NCBI GenBank assembly: GCA_022844475.1
Contig: JALHLR010000006.1
Span: forward strand, 1-64,000
Source of the DNA: Hyphomonadaceae bacterium
GTDB lineage: Bacteria > Pseudomonadota > Alphaproteobacteria > Caulobacterales > Hyphomonadaceae
DNA: 64,000 nt
Direction: 5' to 3'
Positions within the stretch are counted from its first letter, which is position 1, and every line of letters begins with the position of its first letter. A model generated the notes under the pieces. That model ran no database searches. It was not told the origin of the DNA and worked only from the letters and a program-made list of their open reading frames with translations. Both the position numbers and the translations under genes were made by a program. This document shows positions 1 through 10,553 of this stretch, piece after piece.

Positions 1-118
1 CTGAACCGGCGTCAGCGTCCGAATAGACAGCGACCGTGCCTATCCCGAGCCTTCGGGCGGTACGCATGATCCGGCGGGAGATTTCGCCGCGGTTGGCGAT
101 CAGGAGCGATGAGAACAT
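1..118 (-). CDS. liuD: Methylcrotonyl-CoA carboxylase alpha (biotin carboxylase) subunit, N-terminus only
   Basis: Only the first 39 codons lie in the window; the gene runs off the left edge. They start [14 protein letters not shown] and continue to a VYSDADAGS segment, the standard opening of a biotin carboxylase domain. In the full enzyme this subunit carboxylates its own biotin using ATP and bicarbonate and hands the carboxyl group to the beta subunit. The same opening occurs in propionyl-CoA and acetyl-CoA carboxylases. The methylcrotonyl assignment rests on the beta subunit and the methylglutaconyl-CoA hydratase upstream on the same strand. It starts about 50 nt after the DUF3667 gene, probably as the last gene of that cluster seen here. 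Confidence 0.82.
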   Translation of the reverse strand, partial: MFSSLLIANRGEISRRIMRTARRLGIGTVAVYSDADAGS

Positions 119-168
119 CGCGCGAAACTAGAGAGATGCGCGACGCGCCACAAGCCGTCTAGTTGCCC

Positions 169-1383
169 TCAGCCGGTCAGCCCCAGAACAACGATTGCAA
201 GGAAAAACAGGCTCAGGGCCAGCACGCAGAAGACGAGCAGGAATGCGGTGCGCCAGAGAGCGGAGAACCAGCTGAGACTGTAGGCGCCCTTGATGTGGAA
301 ATAAACATGCACCGGAATGGCCAGGGCGATGACCGACATCACAAGTTCGAAGATGCCCGCCGCCCACATCGCCGTCAGCGCGCCAACCACGAACAGCAGC
401 GACATGAAGGACAGGGAGTAGAGAACGACCACGGCGTGATCGAACAGCGTGACGCCCCGTTTCCATACAAAAAGCAGCCACATGAAGGGCAGCGAGATCG
501 GCACCAGAAGGAAGGAGAATTTGTAGGCGGTGTTCTGGATCTTGTAGACCGCGAGCTCGGGGTTCTCGAGCTTCTCGAGGATTTTCTTGTCGATAGCCTT
601 GAAGCCGGTGTTGACCGTTACCTCGCCCGCGCGCGCGGCTTGGGCCACCTGGTCATAGACCACATCGAGACCCGAGATCTTCGCCGTATGTGTGACGCCG
701 TCATCGTCCATCGTCACGGGTGAGTCCGCCATCACCCTCTCAAGGGTCGTGATAGTGCGTTCGGCAATGCGCAGGTCACGAGCCTTGTCGCCTGCCAGTT
801 CTTCTGCGTCCTCAACGGCTTCGCGTGCAGCTTCGCGCGCAGGATCGCCTGCCGGCGCCGTTTCCGGGATGGTTGCCTCTGCCGCGCGGGCAGCAATCAG
901 CGCAGCATCTGCCTCCGTCACTTCCGCCTGGAGTTGCGTGATGTTTGTGCGCGCTTCGGCGAGCTCGATAGCGGCTTCCTCGGTGTTGGCGTTGACGACC
1001 ATGTCGCCCGTGAAGGCGAACACGAAGAACATCGTGAAGACGGTCAGCAGGAAGATCGCCAGCGGCGAAACATACTTTGCGCGCTTGCCGTGGATGTACG
1101 CGTGCGTCAGCGTTCCCGGGCGGAACGCCAGCAGCGGCAGGGTGCGCCAGGCGCGAGTGTCGAAGTGGATAATGCCGTGGAGAAACTCCTCCACCATGTG
1201 GCCGAGCGTGCGATGCAGGTGCGCCGGCTGTCCGCATACTGCACAGAACTTGCCGTCGATGGCAGCGCCGCAATTGGGGCAGGCGCCGTGGAGGTCGTGA
1301 TGGCCGCGCTTGTCGCTGTCGATCGCTCCGGCAACAAGACCGGCCGTGACAGCCGCGCCTGCGGCTTCCATTTCCCCGCTCAT
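169..1383 (-). CDS. DUF3667 family membrane protein with N-terminal zinc ribbon
   Basis: A 404-residue protein of unknown function. A four-cysteine zinc ribbon (Cys 35, 38, 47, 50; CPNC and CAVCG) is followed by the family's signature stretch around residues 65-110, which includes FDTRAWRT, FRPG and GKRAKYVSP, then a first membrane segment at about 107-124. Residues about 135-265 are Glu/Ala-rich and probably helical, and at least three further membrane segments fill the C-terminus. Its start overlaps the end of the small membrane gene upstream by 4 nt (ATGA), so the two are probably translationally coupled. Both sit inside the leucine-degradation cluster without an obvious metabolic role. 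The family call comes from recognising the motif arrangement and is fairly secure; the function is not known. Confidence 0.8.
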   Translation of the reverse strand: MSGEMEAAGAAVTAGLVAGAIDSDKRGHHDLHGACPNCGAAIDGKFCAVCGQPAHLHRTLGHMVEEFLHGIIHFDTRAWRTLPLLAFRPGTLTHAYIHGKRAKYVSPLAIFLLTVFTMFFVFAFTGDMVVNANTEEAAIELAEARTNITQLQAEVTEADAALIAARAAEATIPETAPAGDPAREAAREAVEDAEELAGDKARDLRIAERTITTLERVMADSPVTMDDDGVTHTAKISGLDVVYDQVAQAARAGEVTVNTGFKAIDKKILEKLENPELAVYKIQNTAYKFSFLLVPISLPFMWLLFVWKRGVTLFDHAVVVLYSLSFMSLLFVVGALTAMWAAGIFELVMSVIALAIPVHVYFHIKGAYSLSWFSALWRTAFLLVFCVLALSLFFLAIVVLGLTG

Positions 1384-1601
1384 GCATCCGTCCCCTGTGC
1401 CAGGCGCCGCTCCCGATGCACGGCGGCGACCAGCACGAAGCTGATAATCATGAGAAGGTACCAGGAGCCAAGCTTTTCAATCGATAGGGGATGCCCCCCG
1501 CCATTCTGGCGGGGATAGGTCCACGCCCGGGTGAAAGTGGCGAGATTCTTGGCAAGCAACATGAAGGTGGCGGCAAGGATGAGGCCGACCAGAAGAGGCA
1601 T
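1380..1601 (-). CDS. Small two-helix membrane protein, unknown function
   Basis: A 73-residue protein with hydrophobic stretches at about residues 2-17 and 46-62 separated by a short polar loop. A stop codon lies 12 nt upstream of the ATG in the same frame, so this is the longest possible reading. Its stop overlaps the DUF3667 start by 4 nt, which is the main argument that it is real. No family was recognised. It may be a partner subunit of the DUF3667 protein; that is inference from coupling alone. Confidence 0.6.
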   Translation of the reverse strand: MPLLVGLILAATFMLLAKNLATFTRAWTYPRQNGGGHPLSIEKLGSWYLLMIISFVLVAAVHRERRLAQGTDA

Positions 1602-1721
1602 GCGGCGCTCGGCGCGGTCTGATCAGCAGTCAGGGACGCAAGGGCCATGCCTCGCGGCAGGCCTGCATCCAGAGTTCGAGATTGAGGCGTTGCGACATGT
1701 CCCCTGCGGCGATCGCCCAGC

Positions 1722-2513
1722 CTAGCGAGACCAGCTCGGCTTGCGCTTTTCGAGGAAGGCGGAAAGGCCTTCCCTGCCCTGCTCGCTGACGCGCCGGTGG
1801 GCGAGGCGTTTGGCCGTCATGCGGCCGAGGCTGGCGTCGATGACTTCGCCTGTCACATCAGCGACCAGCGCCTTGGTGTCGGCGATCGCGGCGGGGGACG
1901 CGCCGTAGACAAGGCCGGCGTAGTGTTCGGCCAGCTTCTCCATCGCCATCTCGTCCTCGACCTCGTGGTTGATCAGGCCGAGCTTTGCGGCGACGTCCGC
2001 CTCGAAGCGTTCGCCGGTGACGAACAGCGTGCGGGCCCAGCGCGGGCCGATGGCGTTGATGATGTAGGGCGAGATCGTTGCCGGGATGATGCCGAGCTTC
2101 ACCTCGGAGAACGCGAATACCGTGCCGCGCTTGGCGATGGCGATGTCGCAGGCAGCGGCCATGCCGCACGCGCCAGCCATCGCTGCGCCGTGCAGAAGCG
2201 CGATGGTGACTTGCGGAAGCTCGAACAGACGGCGGAGCATCTCCGCCATGCCGTAAGCATCTTCCTCGTTTTCACCGGACGAATAGTGCTGGGCAGCCCT
2301 CATCCATTCGAGGTCAGCGCCGGCGGAGAAGACGGGTCCATTGCCGCGCAGAAGGACGAGGCGGCATTCGGGGTTCTTCGATAGCATCTCGAAGGCATCA
2401 GTGAGTTCCGCGATCACCTCGGCATTGAGGGCGTTTCGCTTGGCCGGACGATTAAGCGTGAGGACGGCAGTGCCTTCGGGCGAGACGTCGAGAAGGATGT
2501 GCTCGTAAGCCAT
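1722..2513 (-). CDS. liuC: Methylglutaconyl-CoA hydratase (enoyl-CoA hydratase/isomerase family)
   Basis: A 263-residue crotonase-fold enzyme. The oxyanion-hole motifs are visible as FSAGADLEWM near residue 65 and GAAMAGACGMAAACD near 110, followed by FSEVKLGIIPATISPY with the conserved acidic residue. The SAGADLxWM and ISPYIINAIG wording is typical of the LiuC type that hydrates 3-methylglutaconyl-CoA to HMG-CoA in leucine and isovalerate breakdown. The substrate is supported by context: the carboxylase that makes methylglutaconyl-CoA is encoded on both sides of this gene on the same strand. Length matches the family. About 120 nt without features separate it from the small membrane gene downstream. 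Confidence 0.86.
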   Translation of the reverse strand: MAYEHILLDVSPEGTAVLTLNRPAKRNALNAEVIAELTDAFEMLSKNPECRLVLLRGNGPVFSAGADLEWMRAAQHYSSGENEEDAYGMAEMLRRLFELPQVTIALLHGAAMAGACGMAAACDIAIAKRGTVFAFSEVKLGIIPATISPYIINAIGPRWARTLFVTGERFEADVAAKLGLINHEVEDEMAMEKLAEHYAGLVYGASPAAIADTKALVADVTGEVIDASLGRMTAKRLAHRRVSEQGREGLSAFLEKRKPSWSR

Positions 2514-2576
2514 GGGGAAACTCCTTTGCGCCTGATGTAGACCGGCGAGGCCATCCCGTCACGTAGCCCGGCAGGG

Positions 2577-3374
2577 CTAGATGCGCTTGACCTCGGTCAC
2601 ATTGCGCTCGGCATCCAGTTGTATCTCGATGTCGGCGCGGCGGCCGCCGGACATCATGTGGCGCGTGATGCGCTCGAAATGCTGGATGAAGCGGGCGACG
2701 CGGGCGCGGTCGGCGTCGGTCAGGTCGCGGTTCAGGAGGCCTTCTTCCTGCTCGCAGCGCCATCCCTGAATGATCGCGAAGGATGGCGCCTGCAGGCTGA
2801 CGATGGCGTCGAGCATGTCGAAGGACAGCTGGTAGGCGCCGGCGAGATTGGCGTTCACCTCCTTGCGCCAGATAGCGTTCTTGTCTCGCTCGGCTTCCAG
2901 AACGTTGACGGGGGAAACCAGCTCGTCATCCGTTTGCGCTGTGGCGCCGAGACACCAGCCATCGACAAGGATCACCGAGGGCTTCCCGTGAAACACGGGG
3001 CGGTGGCTTGCGCGCGTGGGGTTGTCGGTCACCTTGTCGAACGCGGGCAGAACAGTCTGCGCGCCTTCGCTTGCTGCGGTCAGCTCCCCAATCGTTTCAT
3101 TGAGCTGCACGACATTGTGCGTGCCCGGCGGGCCGCGCGTGGCGAACAGGGGATGGACGCTCTCTGCGATGAGGCGGCGAAGGCTCGACGGCAGGTAGAC
3201 ATCGTCGAGCGAGAAATGGGCCGTGCGCGGATGGAACGCGGCGTAGGCTTTGACGAGCGTGGTCTTGCCTGAGCCTTGTGGACCGGCGACCCCGACAACC
3301 GCAACCCGATCGCCTGCCCGCTCCCGCGCAATGGCGACGGCCTGGCCGAGAGCGTTGAGGGCGTCGCGGTTCAT
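2577..3374 (-). CDS. P-loop kinase of the D-glycerate 3-kinase / Tda10-like family
   Basis: A 265-residue kinase with Walker A GPQGSGKTTL at residues 31-40, an SLDDVYLP motif near 55-62, an RGPPGTHN motif near 80-87 and DGWCLG near 138-143. This motif series is that of the plant-type glycerate 3-kinase, yeast Tda10 and E. coli YggC group, whose bacterial members are mostly untested. It starts 15 nt after the carboxylase beta gene and precedes liuC by about 60 nt, so it looks like part of the leucine operon. No step of leucine breakdown needs such a kinase, so its substrate here is open. Confidence 0.75.
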   Translation of the reverse strand: MNRDALNALGQAVAIARERAGDRVAVVGVAGPQGSGKTTLVKAYAAFHPRTAHFSLDDVYLPSSLRRLIAESVHPLFATRGPPGTHNVVQLNETIGELTAASEGAQTVLPAFDKVTDNPTRASHRPVFHGKPSVILVDGWCLGATAQTDDELVSPVNVLEAERDKNAIWRKEVNANLAGAYQLSFDMLDAIVSLQAPSFAIIQGWRCEQEEGLLNRDLTDADRARVARFIQHFERITRHMMSGGRRADIEIQLDAERNVTEVKRI

Positions 3375-3389
3375 GGCAATCCTGCCGGG

Positions 3390-5018
<1,629 letters not shown>

Positions 5019-5164
5019 GCAGTCCTTGTTGATTCCGGGGCATTAATGGCTGCAAGGGCCTCCGTGGCAAGACAAAGCGTCGCCGGGAAGCAAACTCAAA
5101 CCATTCTTTCAGGGTTCTGCGTTAGGGTAAGTCGGGTACGGGCAACAGGACGGCCGGGTCGGCC

Positions 5165-6964
5165 ATGGGTACGAAGACAAAATCGAAGGCTGGCGGAGAC
5201 GCCCCTTCCATTCTTCCGTCGCTGCGGACGGTTCCTTTCCTGCGTGACGCGCCGCCGCGCGCTCTGAAAGCCGCCGAGAACGAGACGCGATATTTCGGAC
5301 TTCCTGGCGGCTGGCAGCTGTTTGGCCCGGGCGAAGCTTCCGACCAGATTTATTTCGTCCTGTCCGGTTCACTGGGCGCATTCCGGGTCAACCCGTCTGG
5401 CGCGATGGAACTGGCGGGCCACATCCGCGCTGGCGAGCCCGTCGGCGAGATGTCGATGATCGCGGGCGAACCGCATGAGCATGCGGTGTACGCACTTCGC
5501 GATACCGAACTGCTGTCGATGTCGCGCCAGGGGTTCATGCAACTCGTGCGTTCGGACCCGCAGATTCTCGAGCGGCTGACCCGCGTGATCATGATCCGCA
5601 TGCGGCAGGCGCGAAAGAAAGTGGTCCGGTCCGCGGAGCCGCGCGTGTTCGGGCTGGTTGCCACGTCGCCGACAATAGACCTCAAGCAGCGTGCGCGCAT
5701 GATCGCCAACGACCTGCAGGCGATGGGCCTGCGCGTCGCCATTGTCGGCGAGGAAGCGGTAGGCATGCCCGCGGCATATTTCGACGAGCTCGAGACGCGC
5801 AACGAGATCGTCATGCTGCTTTCGACCCTTGGCGACACGCCATGGTTCAAGATGACCCAGCGCCATTCGGATCGCCTCTGGATGTTCGCGCGGTCGGATG
5901 CGCGGCCGTCCATCCCGCTTCTGCCGGACGATCCCTCGCCTGCCCGGCAGTTCAAGCTTGTCGACCTTGTCCTGCTGCACCATGCGAGCGAACGCTCGGC
6001 GGCGCGGACGCTGGAATGGAAGTACGCGTCGGAAGCCGCGCGGGTGTTCCACTGGAACGGCATGGAGGAGGACGAGTGCCGCAGGCTTGCGCGCACGATG
6101 GCCGGCAAATCCGTGGGTCTGGTTCTCTCGGGCGGCGGCGCTCGCGCTTACGCCCAGATTGGCGTCATTCGGGCGTTGCGCGAAGCCAACTGCCCGATCG
6201 ACTTCGTCGGCGGGACATCGATGGGTGCGGTCATTGCAGCAACCGTCGCGTGCGGCTGGGATGATGCAGAGATCGACAGACGCATCCGCAAGGCCTTCGT
6301 CGAGAGCAATCCGCTCTCAGACTATCGCCTGCCTGTTGTCGGCCTTGTGAAAGGGCATAAGGTCGATGCACGCCTGAAGGAGCATTTCGGCGACGTGCAG
6401 ATAGAAGACCTGCCCATTCCCTATTTCGCGGTCTCGACCAACCTCACACAGGGCTCATTCCAGGTGCATACAGAGGGCCTGCTGCGCGAGGCGCTGCGTG
6501 CGACGATCTCGCTGCCGGGCATCCTCCCGCCGGTCGTGTCTCACAAGCAGGTGCTGGTCGACGGCGCCGTGCTGAACAACTTCCCTGTCGACGTCATGCG
6601 CGAGATGCATCGCGGCAGAATTGTAGGCGTCGACGTGGCCGTGGCGCCGGAAGGGCTTCTCCCGGATGATTTCATCGACCCGCCGGGCTTCTTCGGATGG
6701 ACCATGCGCCACGGCTTCAAGTCGGCGCCGCCGATCGCCAACCTGCTGATGCGCGCAGCCACAGTCAGCATGGACCCGAACAAGCATCGCAACCTTACCG
6801 ACATCCTGATCGTGCCGCAGATGAAGGACATCGAACTGCGCGACTGGAAGGACTACGAGCCCGCCGTCGAAGCCGGCTACAACGACATGAAGGCCGCCCT
6901 CGCCGACGTGAAGGGCCCGCTTGCGCAGATCATACGCGGCAACGCCGCGGCGAGCGCGGACTAG
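5165..6964 (+). CDS. Cyclic-nucleotide-binding-domain / patatin-like phospholipase (NTE type)
   Basis: A 599-residue cytosolic or membrane-associated lipid hydrolase. Residues about 20-150 form a cNMP-binding-like beta roll (for example FVLSGSLGAFRV and GEPVGEMSMI). Residues 315-500 are a patatin domain with the oxyanion loop GGGARAYAQIG at 323-333, the nucleophile motif GTSMG with Ser 352, and the Asp of the catalytic dyad in DGA at 466-468. This resembles bacterial relatives of neuropathy target esterase (lysophospholipase). Whether the N-terminal domain really binds a nucleotide cannot be decided by eye. No membrane segment is evident. It ends overlapping by 4 nt the stop of the convergent metalloprotease gene. 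Confidence 0.88.
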   Translation: MGTKTKSKAGGDAPSILPSLRTVPFLRDAPPRALKAAENETRYFGLPGGWQLFGPGEASDQIYFVLSGSLGAFRVNPSGAMELAGHIRAGEPVGEMSMIAGEPHEHAVYALRDTELLSMSRQGFMQLVRSDPQILERLTRVIMIRMRQARKKVVRSAEPRVFGLVATSPTIDLKQRARMIANDLQAMGLRVAIVGEEAVGMPAAYFDELETRNEIVMLLSTLGDTPWFKMTQRHSDRLWMFARSDARPSIPLLPDDPSPARQFKLVDLVLLHHASERSAARTLEWKYASEAARVFHWNGMEEDECRRLARTMAGKSVGLVLSGGGARAYAQIGVIRALREANCPIDFVGGTSMGAVIAATVACGWDDAEIDRRIRKAFVESNPLSDYRLPVVGLVKGHKVDARLKEHFGDVQIEDLPIPYFAVSTNLTQGSFQVHTEGLLREALRATISLPGILPPVVSHKQVLVDGAVLNNFPVDVMREMHRGRIVGVDVAVAPEGLLPDDFIDPPGFFGWTMRHGFKSAPPIANLLMRAATVSMDPNKHRNLTDILIVPQMKDIELRDWKDYEPAVEAGYNDMKAALADVKGPLAQIIRGNAAASAD

Positions 6965-8532
6965 CCTTCCTCTTCGCCCTCGACGACCATCGCCGCGCCC
7001 GTGATGGCGAAGTCCACTTTCTGCTTCGCTTTCGCCGAGGCCAGCCACTCCACCGCCTTCTCGGCGAGCTTGCCGCCGTGTGGATTGGCGGCCAGCGGCC
7101 GGAGGACGATGACGGCTTCCTCAAAGCGATCCCGCGCCATCAGGGCATGCGCCGTCGTGGCGACGATGGAGTCGACCTGCGGGGCTAGCTGGTAAGCCTT
7201 GATCAGAACTTCAGTGAGGTTATCATCGACGGTGCCTGTCGCATTCATGCCGCTTTCGAAATACCTGAACAGCGCTGACGCTCGAGTATCGTCACGCGCG
7301 TGCGACCGGCCGAAGGATTTCCGCGCGCGCTCGAAGAGCGATGCATCCGAGGCGGCGTAAGCGGCCCGAAGATCGCAGAGGCCGCTGACGTGATGCGTCG
7401 CCGCGCTTTCGCCATTCACGGCCAGGAGCGCATCGATCTGCTTGCGGGCTTGGGAGAGATCGCCGTACCAAGTCTCAACCCAGGCACCCGCGCGCTGGGC
7501 GTCGATATCATCCTTGTTGCGCCGCGCCTCTTCCTTGACCTGCCTCACCGTGTCCTTGGCCCTCTCCGCCGTCGGCAGACGCTGCAGGTAGACCATCGGC
7601 AAGAGCAGGTTGTCATATGACGAAGCGAGCCGCGTGGTCTGGATGCCGGTCTCCACTGGCAGGATGCCGTTGATGGGTCCGAACTCGATCGGCTTGCGCT
7701 TGTACTCGCGCAGTTCTTGGTCGAACTGCGCCGGCGTAATGCCGAACGCAGGTTCGAACGACGCCAGCACGTTGCCGCCTTCCTGAAGAAGCTTGATGTA
7801 TCTGTCGAAACCTGTTGCGCGCTCTGGGCGCCCCAACATCATGTAGTGGGTCGCAAGCCAGGACTGCGCATAGAATGCACCTACTTCCTCGCCCGTCATC
7901 CTGTCCGGCCGGTCGAGAAACTTCTCGATATCCAGCCAGTCGCCGCGAAGCAGAGAATAGGCGCGGCCCTGCGTGAACTTGCCGACCTCGACGCCGGTTG
8001 TGGTGAACTCCACGGTGGAGAGAAATTCAGCGATCCCCTCGATGTACCAGGCCGGATAGCCGGTGCGATTGTTCGCAAGCACATAGTGGTGCGTGTATTC
8101 GTGGAAAAGGACAACGCGCGCATCGTCGGCGCGGACGTTGCGCGGCATGTCGCGCTGGCGTGGCTGGTAGCGAAGCGATTTCGAGACAGCAACTGTGCCT
8201 TCGATGCCGGCAGAGTAGTACCCCATTACCATCGAGTTGCGGTAGTACGGCGCCGTCAGATCGAAATCTGGGTTGGTGCGGGTCACGTAGATCGGCAGCT
8301 TGGCCGGGCTCAGCGACTTGCGTGGCATGATGCGCGTGATCAGTGCGTGGAAACCTTCGAGCGCGGCGAGTTCCTCGCGGCTGCTTTCCTCGCTCGCCGA
8401 GGAGTACATGACGAAGTTCGCGCTTTCGAGGCGTAGCCAGCGCCCGGCGTTAGGGGCCGCCCACGCCGCCGGGTGGGCAAGCGAAATGGCGACGCCCGCC
8501 CCCAGACCCTTGAAAAGTGACCGCCGATCCAT
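6961..8532 (-). CDS. Tat-exported putative zinc metalloprotease (peptidase MA-like) with helical repeat C-terminus
   Basis: A 523-residue exported protein. The chosen start gives MDRRSLFKGLG followed by a hydrophobic stretch and an AWA|A-type cleavage site near residue 26, a clear twin-arginine signal; the longer reading would overlap holC and lacks coding character. HEYTH at 144-148 followed by WYIEGIAEF (Glu 165/169) is the HExxH plus downstream Glu pattern of gluzincin-type peptidases, as in the peptidase-MA/DUF1570 group. The C-terminal half is alpha-helical and Ala-rich and looks TPR-like, with no sharply defined repeat. The substrate is unknown. It converges on the patatin gene. Confidence 0.72.
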   Translation of the reverse strand: MDRRSLFKGLGAGVAISLAHPAAWAAPNAGRWLRLESANFVMYSSASEESSREELAALEGFHALITRIMPRKSLSPAKLPIYVTRTNPDFDLTAPYYRNSMVMGYYSAGIEGTVAVSKSLRYQPRQRDMPRNVRADDARVVLFHEYTHHYVLANNRTGYPAWYIEGIAEFLSTVEFTTTGVEVGKFTQGRAYSLLRGDWLDIEKFLDRPDRMTGEEVGAFYAQSWLATHYMMLGRPERATGFDRYIKLLQEGGNVLASFEPAFGITPAQFDQELREYKRKPIEFGPINGILPVETGIQTTRLASSYDNLLLPMVYLQRLPTAERAKDTVRQVKEEARRNKDDIDAQRAGAWVETWYGDLSQARKQIDALLAVNGESAATHHVSGLCDLRAAYAASDASLFERARKSFGRSHARDDTRASALFRYFESGMNATGTVDDNLTEVLIKAYQLAPQVDSIVATTAHALMARDRFEEAVIVLRPLAANPHGGKLAEKAVEWLASAKAKQKVDFAITGAAMVVEGEEEG

Positions 8533-8593
8533 GCCCACACCCAAAACCGCGAGAAAAGCTGGCTGATTTTCCCTCACGCGCCAACCGAAAACT

Positions 8594-9073
8594 TCAGGCG
8601 GGACCTGCGGCAGACTCTGGCCGCTTGAACTCCTTCCAGCCGCCGCGTTCCTGCTGGAAGTAGCGAGCCGAGGCGTCCGCATCGAGGGCTGACTTGTATT
8701 GCTGGCGCGCCTTTGCGCGCGCGTTCTCGTCGCCGCCGTCGAATACGACCATGATGCGTTCGAACAGCGTGGCGTCTGCATCCGAGCCATCGAGCAGGAT
8801 GGTCACTTTTGCGCCGTTGGTCGGGGTGGCTTCGGTGGAGAGCAAGACTGGCTGGCTGGCGGCGTCGGTACGGGCGCGGCCGTGGGGTATGAAGCTCTCG
8901 TCTTTCCACGTCCACAGCGCTCGATTCAGGCGCTCCATGGTTTCCTCATGGCCCACGATGACGACGCGCCAGCCGCGTTCGAGGCATTTCTCGATGAGCG
9001 GTGCGATGGCGGCGTCAACCGAGCCCTGCTCGATGTGGTAGAACCACCACTCGGCGGAGCCTGGGCCGTGCAT
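8594..9073 (-). CDS. holC: DNA polymerase III chi subunit
   Basis: A 159-residue protein opening with AEWWFYHIEQGSVDAAIAPLIEKCLERGWRVVI, the usual start of HolC (F/WYH motif, then a helix and strand). Later segments such as LWTWKDESFIPHGRA match the loop region of chi proteins. Chi links the clamp-loader complex to single-strand-binding protein at the replication fork. It starts 4 nt after pepA on the same strand; a pepA-holC pair is a common proteobacterial arrangement and supports the call. Confidence 0.88.
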   Translation of the reverse strand: MHGPGSAEWWFYHIEQGSVDAAIAPLIEKCLERGWRVVIVGHEETMERLNRALWTWKDESFIPHGRARTDAASQPVLLSTEATPTNGAKVTILLDGSDADATLFERIMVVFDGGDENARAKARQQYKSALDADASARYFQQERGGWKEFKRPESAAGPA

Positions 9074-9077
9074 CCCG

Positions 9078-10553
9078 CTAGTCCTCGTAGTTGTCGGCGA
9101 TCAGCCGGTCGAGAATTCGCACGCCCCAGCCAGTGGCCCAGGTCGGCTCGAGCGGGTTGTCATTGCCCGGCTTCCACGCCGTGCCCGCGATATCGAGGTG
9201 CGCCCAGGCGCGCCCTTCATCGACGAAACGCTGCAGGAACTGCGCAGCCGTGATGGACCCGGCATTGCCCGCATTGCCGATGTTGCGCATGTCCGCAACG
9301 TCGCTGTCGATCTGCTTGTCGTAGCCAGCGCCAAGTGGCAGGCGCCAGACAGGCTCCCCCTCAACCTTGCCCGCAGCAATGAGCTTAGCAGCCAGATCGT
9401 CGTTGTTCGAGAACAAGCCAGCGTGTTCGTTGCCGAGCGAGATGATGATCGCACCGGTCAGCGTTGCGAGATCGATCATCGCCTTGGGATGGAACTTCTT
9501 CTGCGCGTACCAGAGCACGTCACACAGGACGAGGCGGCCCTCGGCGTCCGTGTTCTGGATCTCGATCGTCTTGCCCGCAGCGGCGCGCACGATGTCGCCG
9601 GGACGTTGGGCGTTGCCGTCCGGCATGTTCTCGACGAGGCCGACAAGCCCCACCACATTGGCCTTGGCCTTGCGCTTGGCTATCGAGATCATCGCGCCGA
9701 CGACGGCGGCCGAGCCGCCCATATCGCCCTTCATGTCCTGCATGCCGGGGCCAGGCTTCAGCGAGATGCCGCCCGTGTCGAACGTCACGCCCTTACCGAC
9801 GAGGGCGACCGGCGCGGACTTCTTGTCCTTCGCGCCCATCCACTTCATCACGACCAGGCGCGAGCCGCGCACCGAGCCCTGCCCCACGCCCAACAGCGAC
9901 CCCATGCCGAGCTTTGTCATCGCAGCGACGTCTAGCACCTCGACTTCGAGGCCGAGTTCTGTCAGCTCCTGAATCCGGTCAGCATAGCTTTCCGGGTGCA
10001 GCGCGTTTGGCGGTTCGCTAACCAGATCGCGCGCGAACTCGACGCCTTCCGCCTTTGCTGCAAGCGGCGCGTAGTCGGCGCGGGCGCCAGCGGCGCTGTC
10101 CGTCACGATCGAGACCGTCGTCAGCGTCGGCTTCTTCTCGGCCTTGAGGTTAAGGCGGTACTGGTCGAAGCGGTATCCGGCGAGGCGTGCGCCAAGCGCG
10201 AGATGCGCTGCGACGACGCGATCCGGCGCGCCGACGATGGCCAGCGACTTGGCGCCGCCCAGCAGGACGCGCTTGACAAGTGCGGCTGCGGCCTTCTGCC
10301 ACCCAAGGTCAGAGGCTGCGGATTTCTTGCCGACGCCCAGAGCCAGCACACGCGACGCGTCGCTCCATTCAGGAGCGAGGATCTCAACGACTTGACCCGA
10401 CCCGCCCTTGAACGATCCGGCAGCAATGGCGCGGCGAATGGCCGATTCCGCCGGCTTATCGAGGTCAGCGGCGAACTCGACGCCCTTGTCGCCCTCATAG
10501 CACAGATAGGCGATGGCATCCCCGGTGGGTTCTGCGGAAAACTTGATCTGCAT
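9078..10553 (-). CDS. pepA: Cytosol (leucyl) aminopeptidase, M17 family
   Basis: A 491-residue aminopeptidase that removes N-terminal residues in the cytoplasm using two metal ions. The metal and catalytic signatures are complete: VGKGVTFDTGGISLKP, MKGDMGGSAAV and NTDAEGRLVLCDVL. The N-terminal 160 residues are the more variable macro-like domain seen in PepA. Length is normal. It is divergent from lptF across a 138-nt gap that must contain both promoters, and is followed by holC after 4 nt. Confidence 0.95.
   Translation of the reverse strand: MQIKFSAEPTGDAIAYLCYEGDKGVEFAADLDKPAESAIRRAIAAGSFKGGSGQVVEILAPEWSDASRVLALGVGKKSAASDLGWQKAAAALVKRVLLGGAKSLAIVGAPDRVVAAHLALGARLAGYRFDQYRLNLKAEKKPTLTTVSIVTDSAAGARADYAPLAAKAEGVEFARDLVSEPPNALHPESYADRIQELTELGLEVEVLDVAAMTKLGMGSLLGVGQGSVRGSRLVVMKWMGAKDKKSAPVALVGKGVTFDTGGISLKPGPGMQDMKGDMGGSAAVVGAMISIAKRKAKANVVGLVGLVENMPDGNAQRPGDIVRAAAGKTIEIQNTDAEGRLVLCDVLWYAQKKFHPKAMIDLATLTGAIIISLGNEHAGLFSNNDDLAAKLIAAGKVEGEPVWRLPLGAGYDKQIDSDVADMRNIGNAGNAGSITAAQFLQRFVDEGRAWAHLDIAGTAWKPGNDNPLEPTWATGWGVRILDRLIADNYED

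Noticed and set aside
8533-8790. N-terminal extension of the metalloprotease frame
   Set aside because: It overlaps holC, is Ser/Arg-rich, and the internal Met starts a clear twin-arginine signal peptide.
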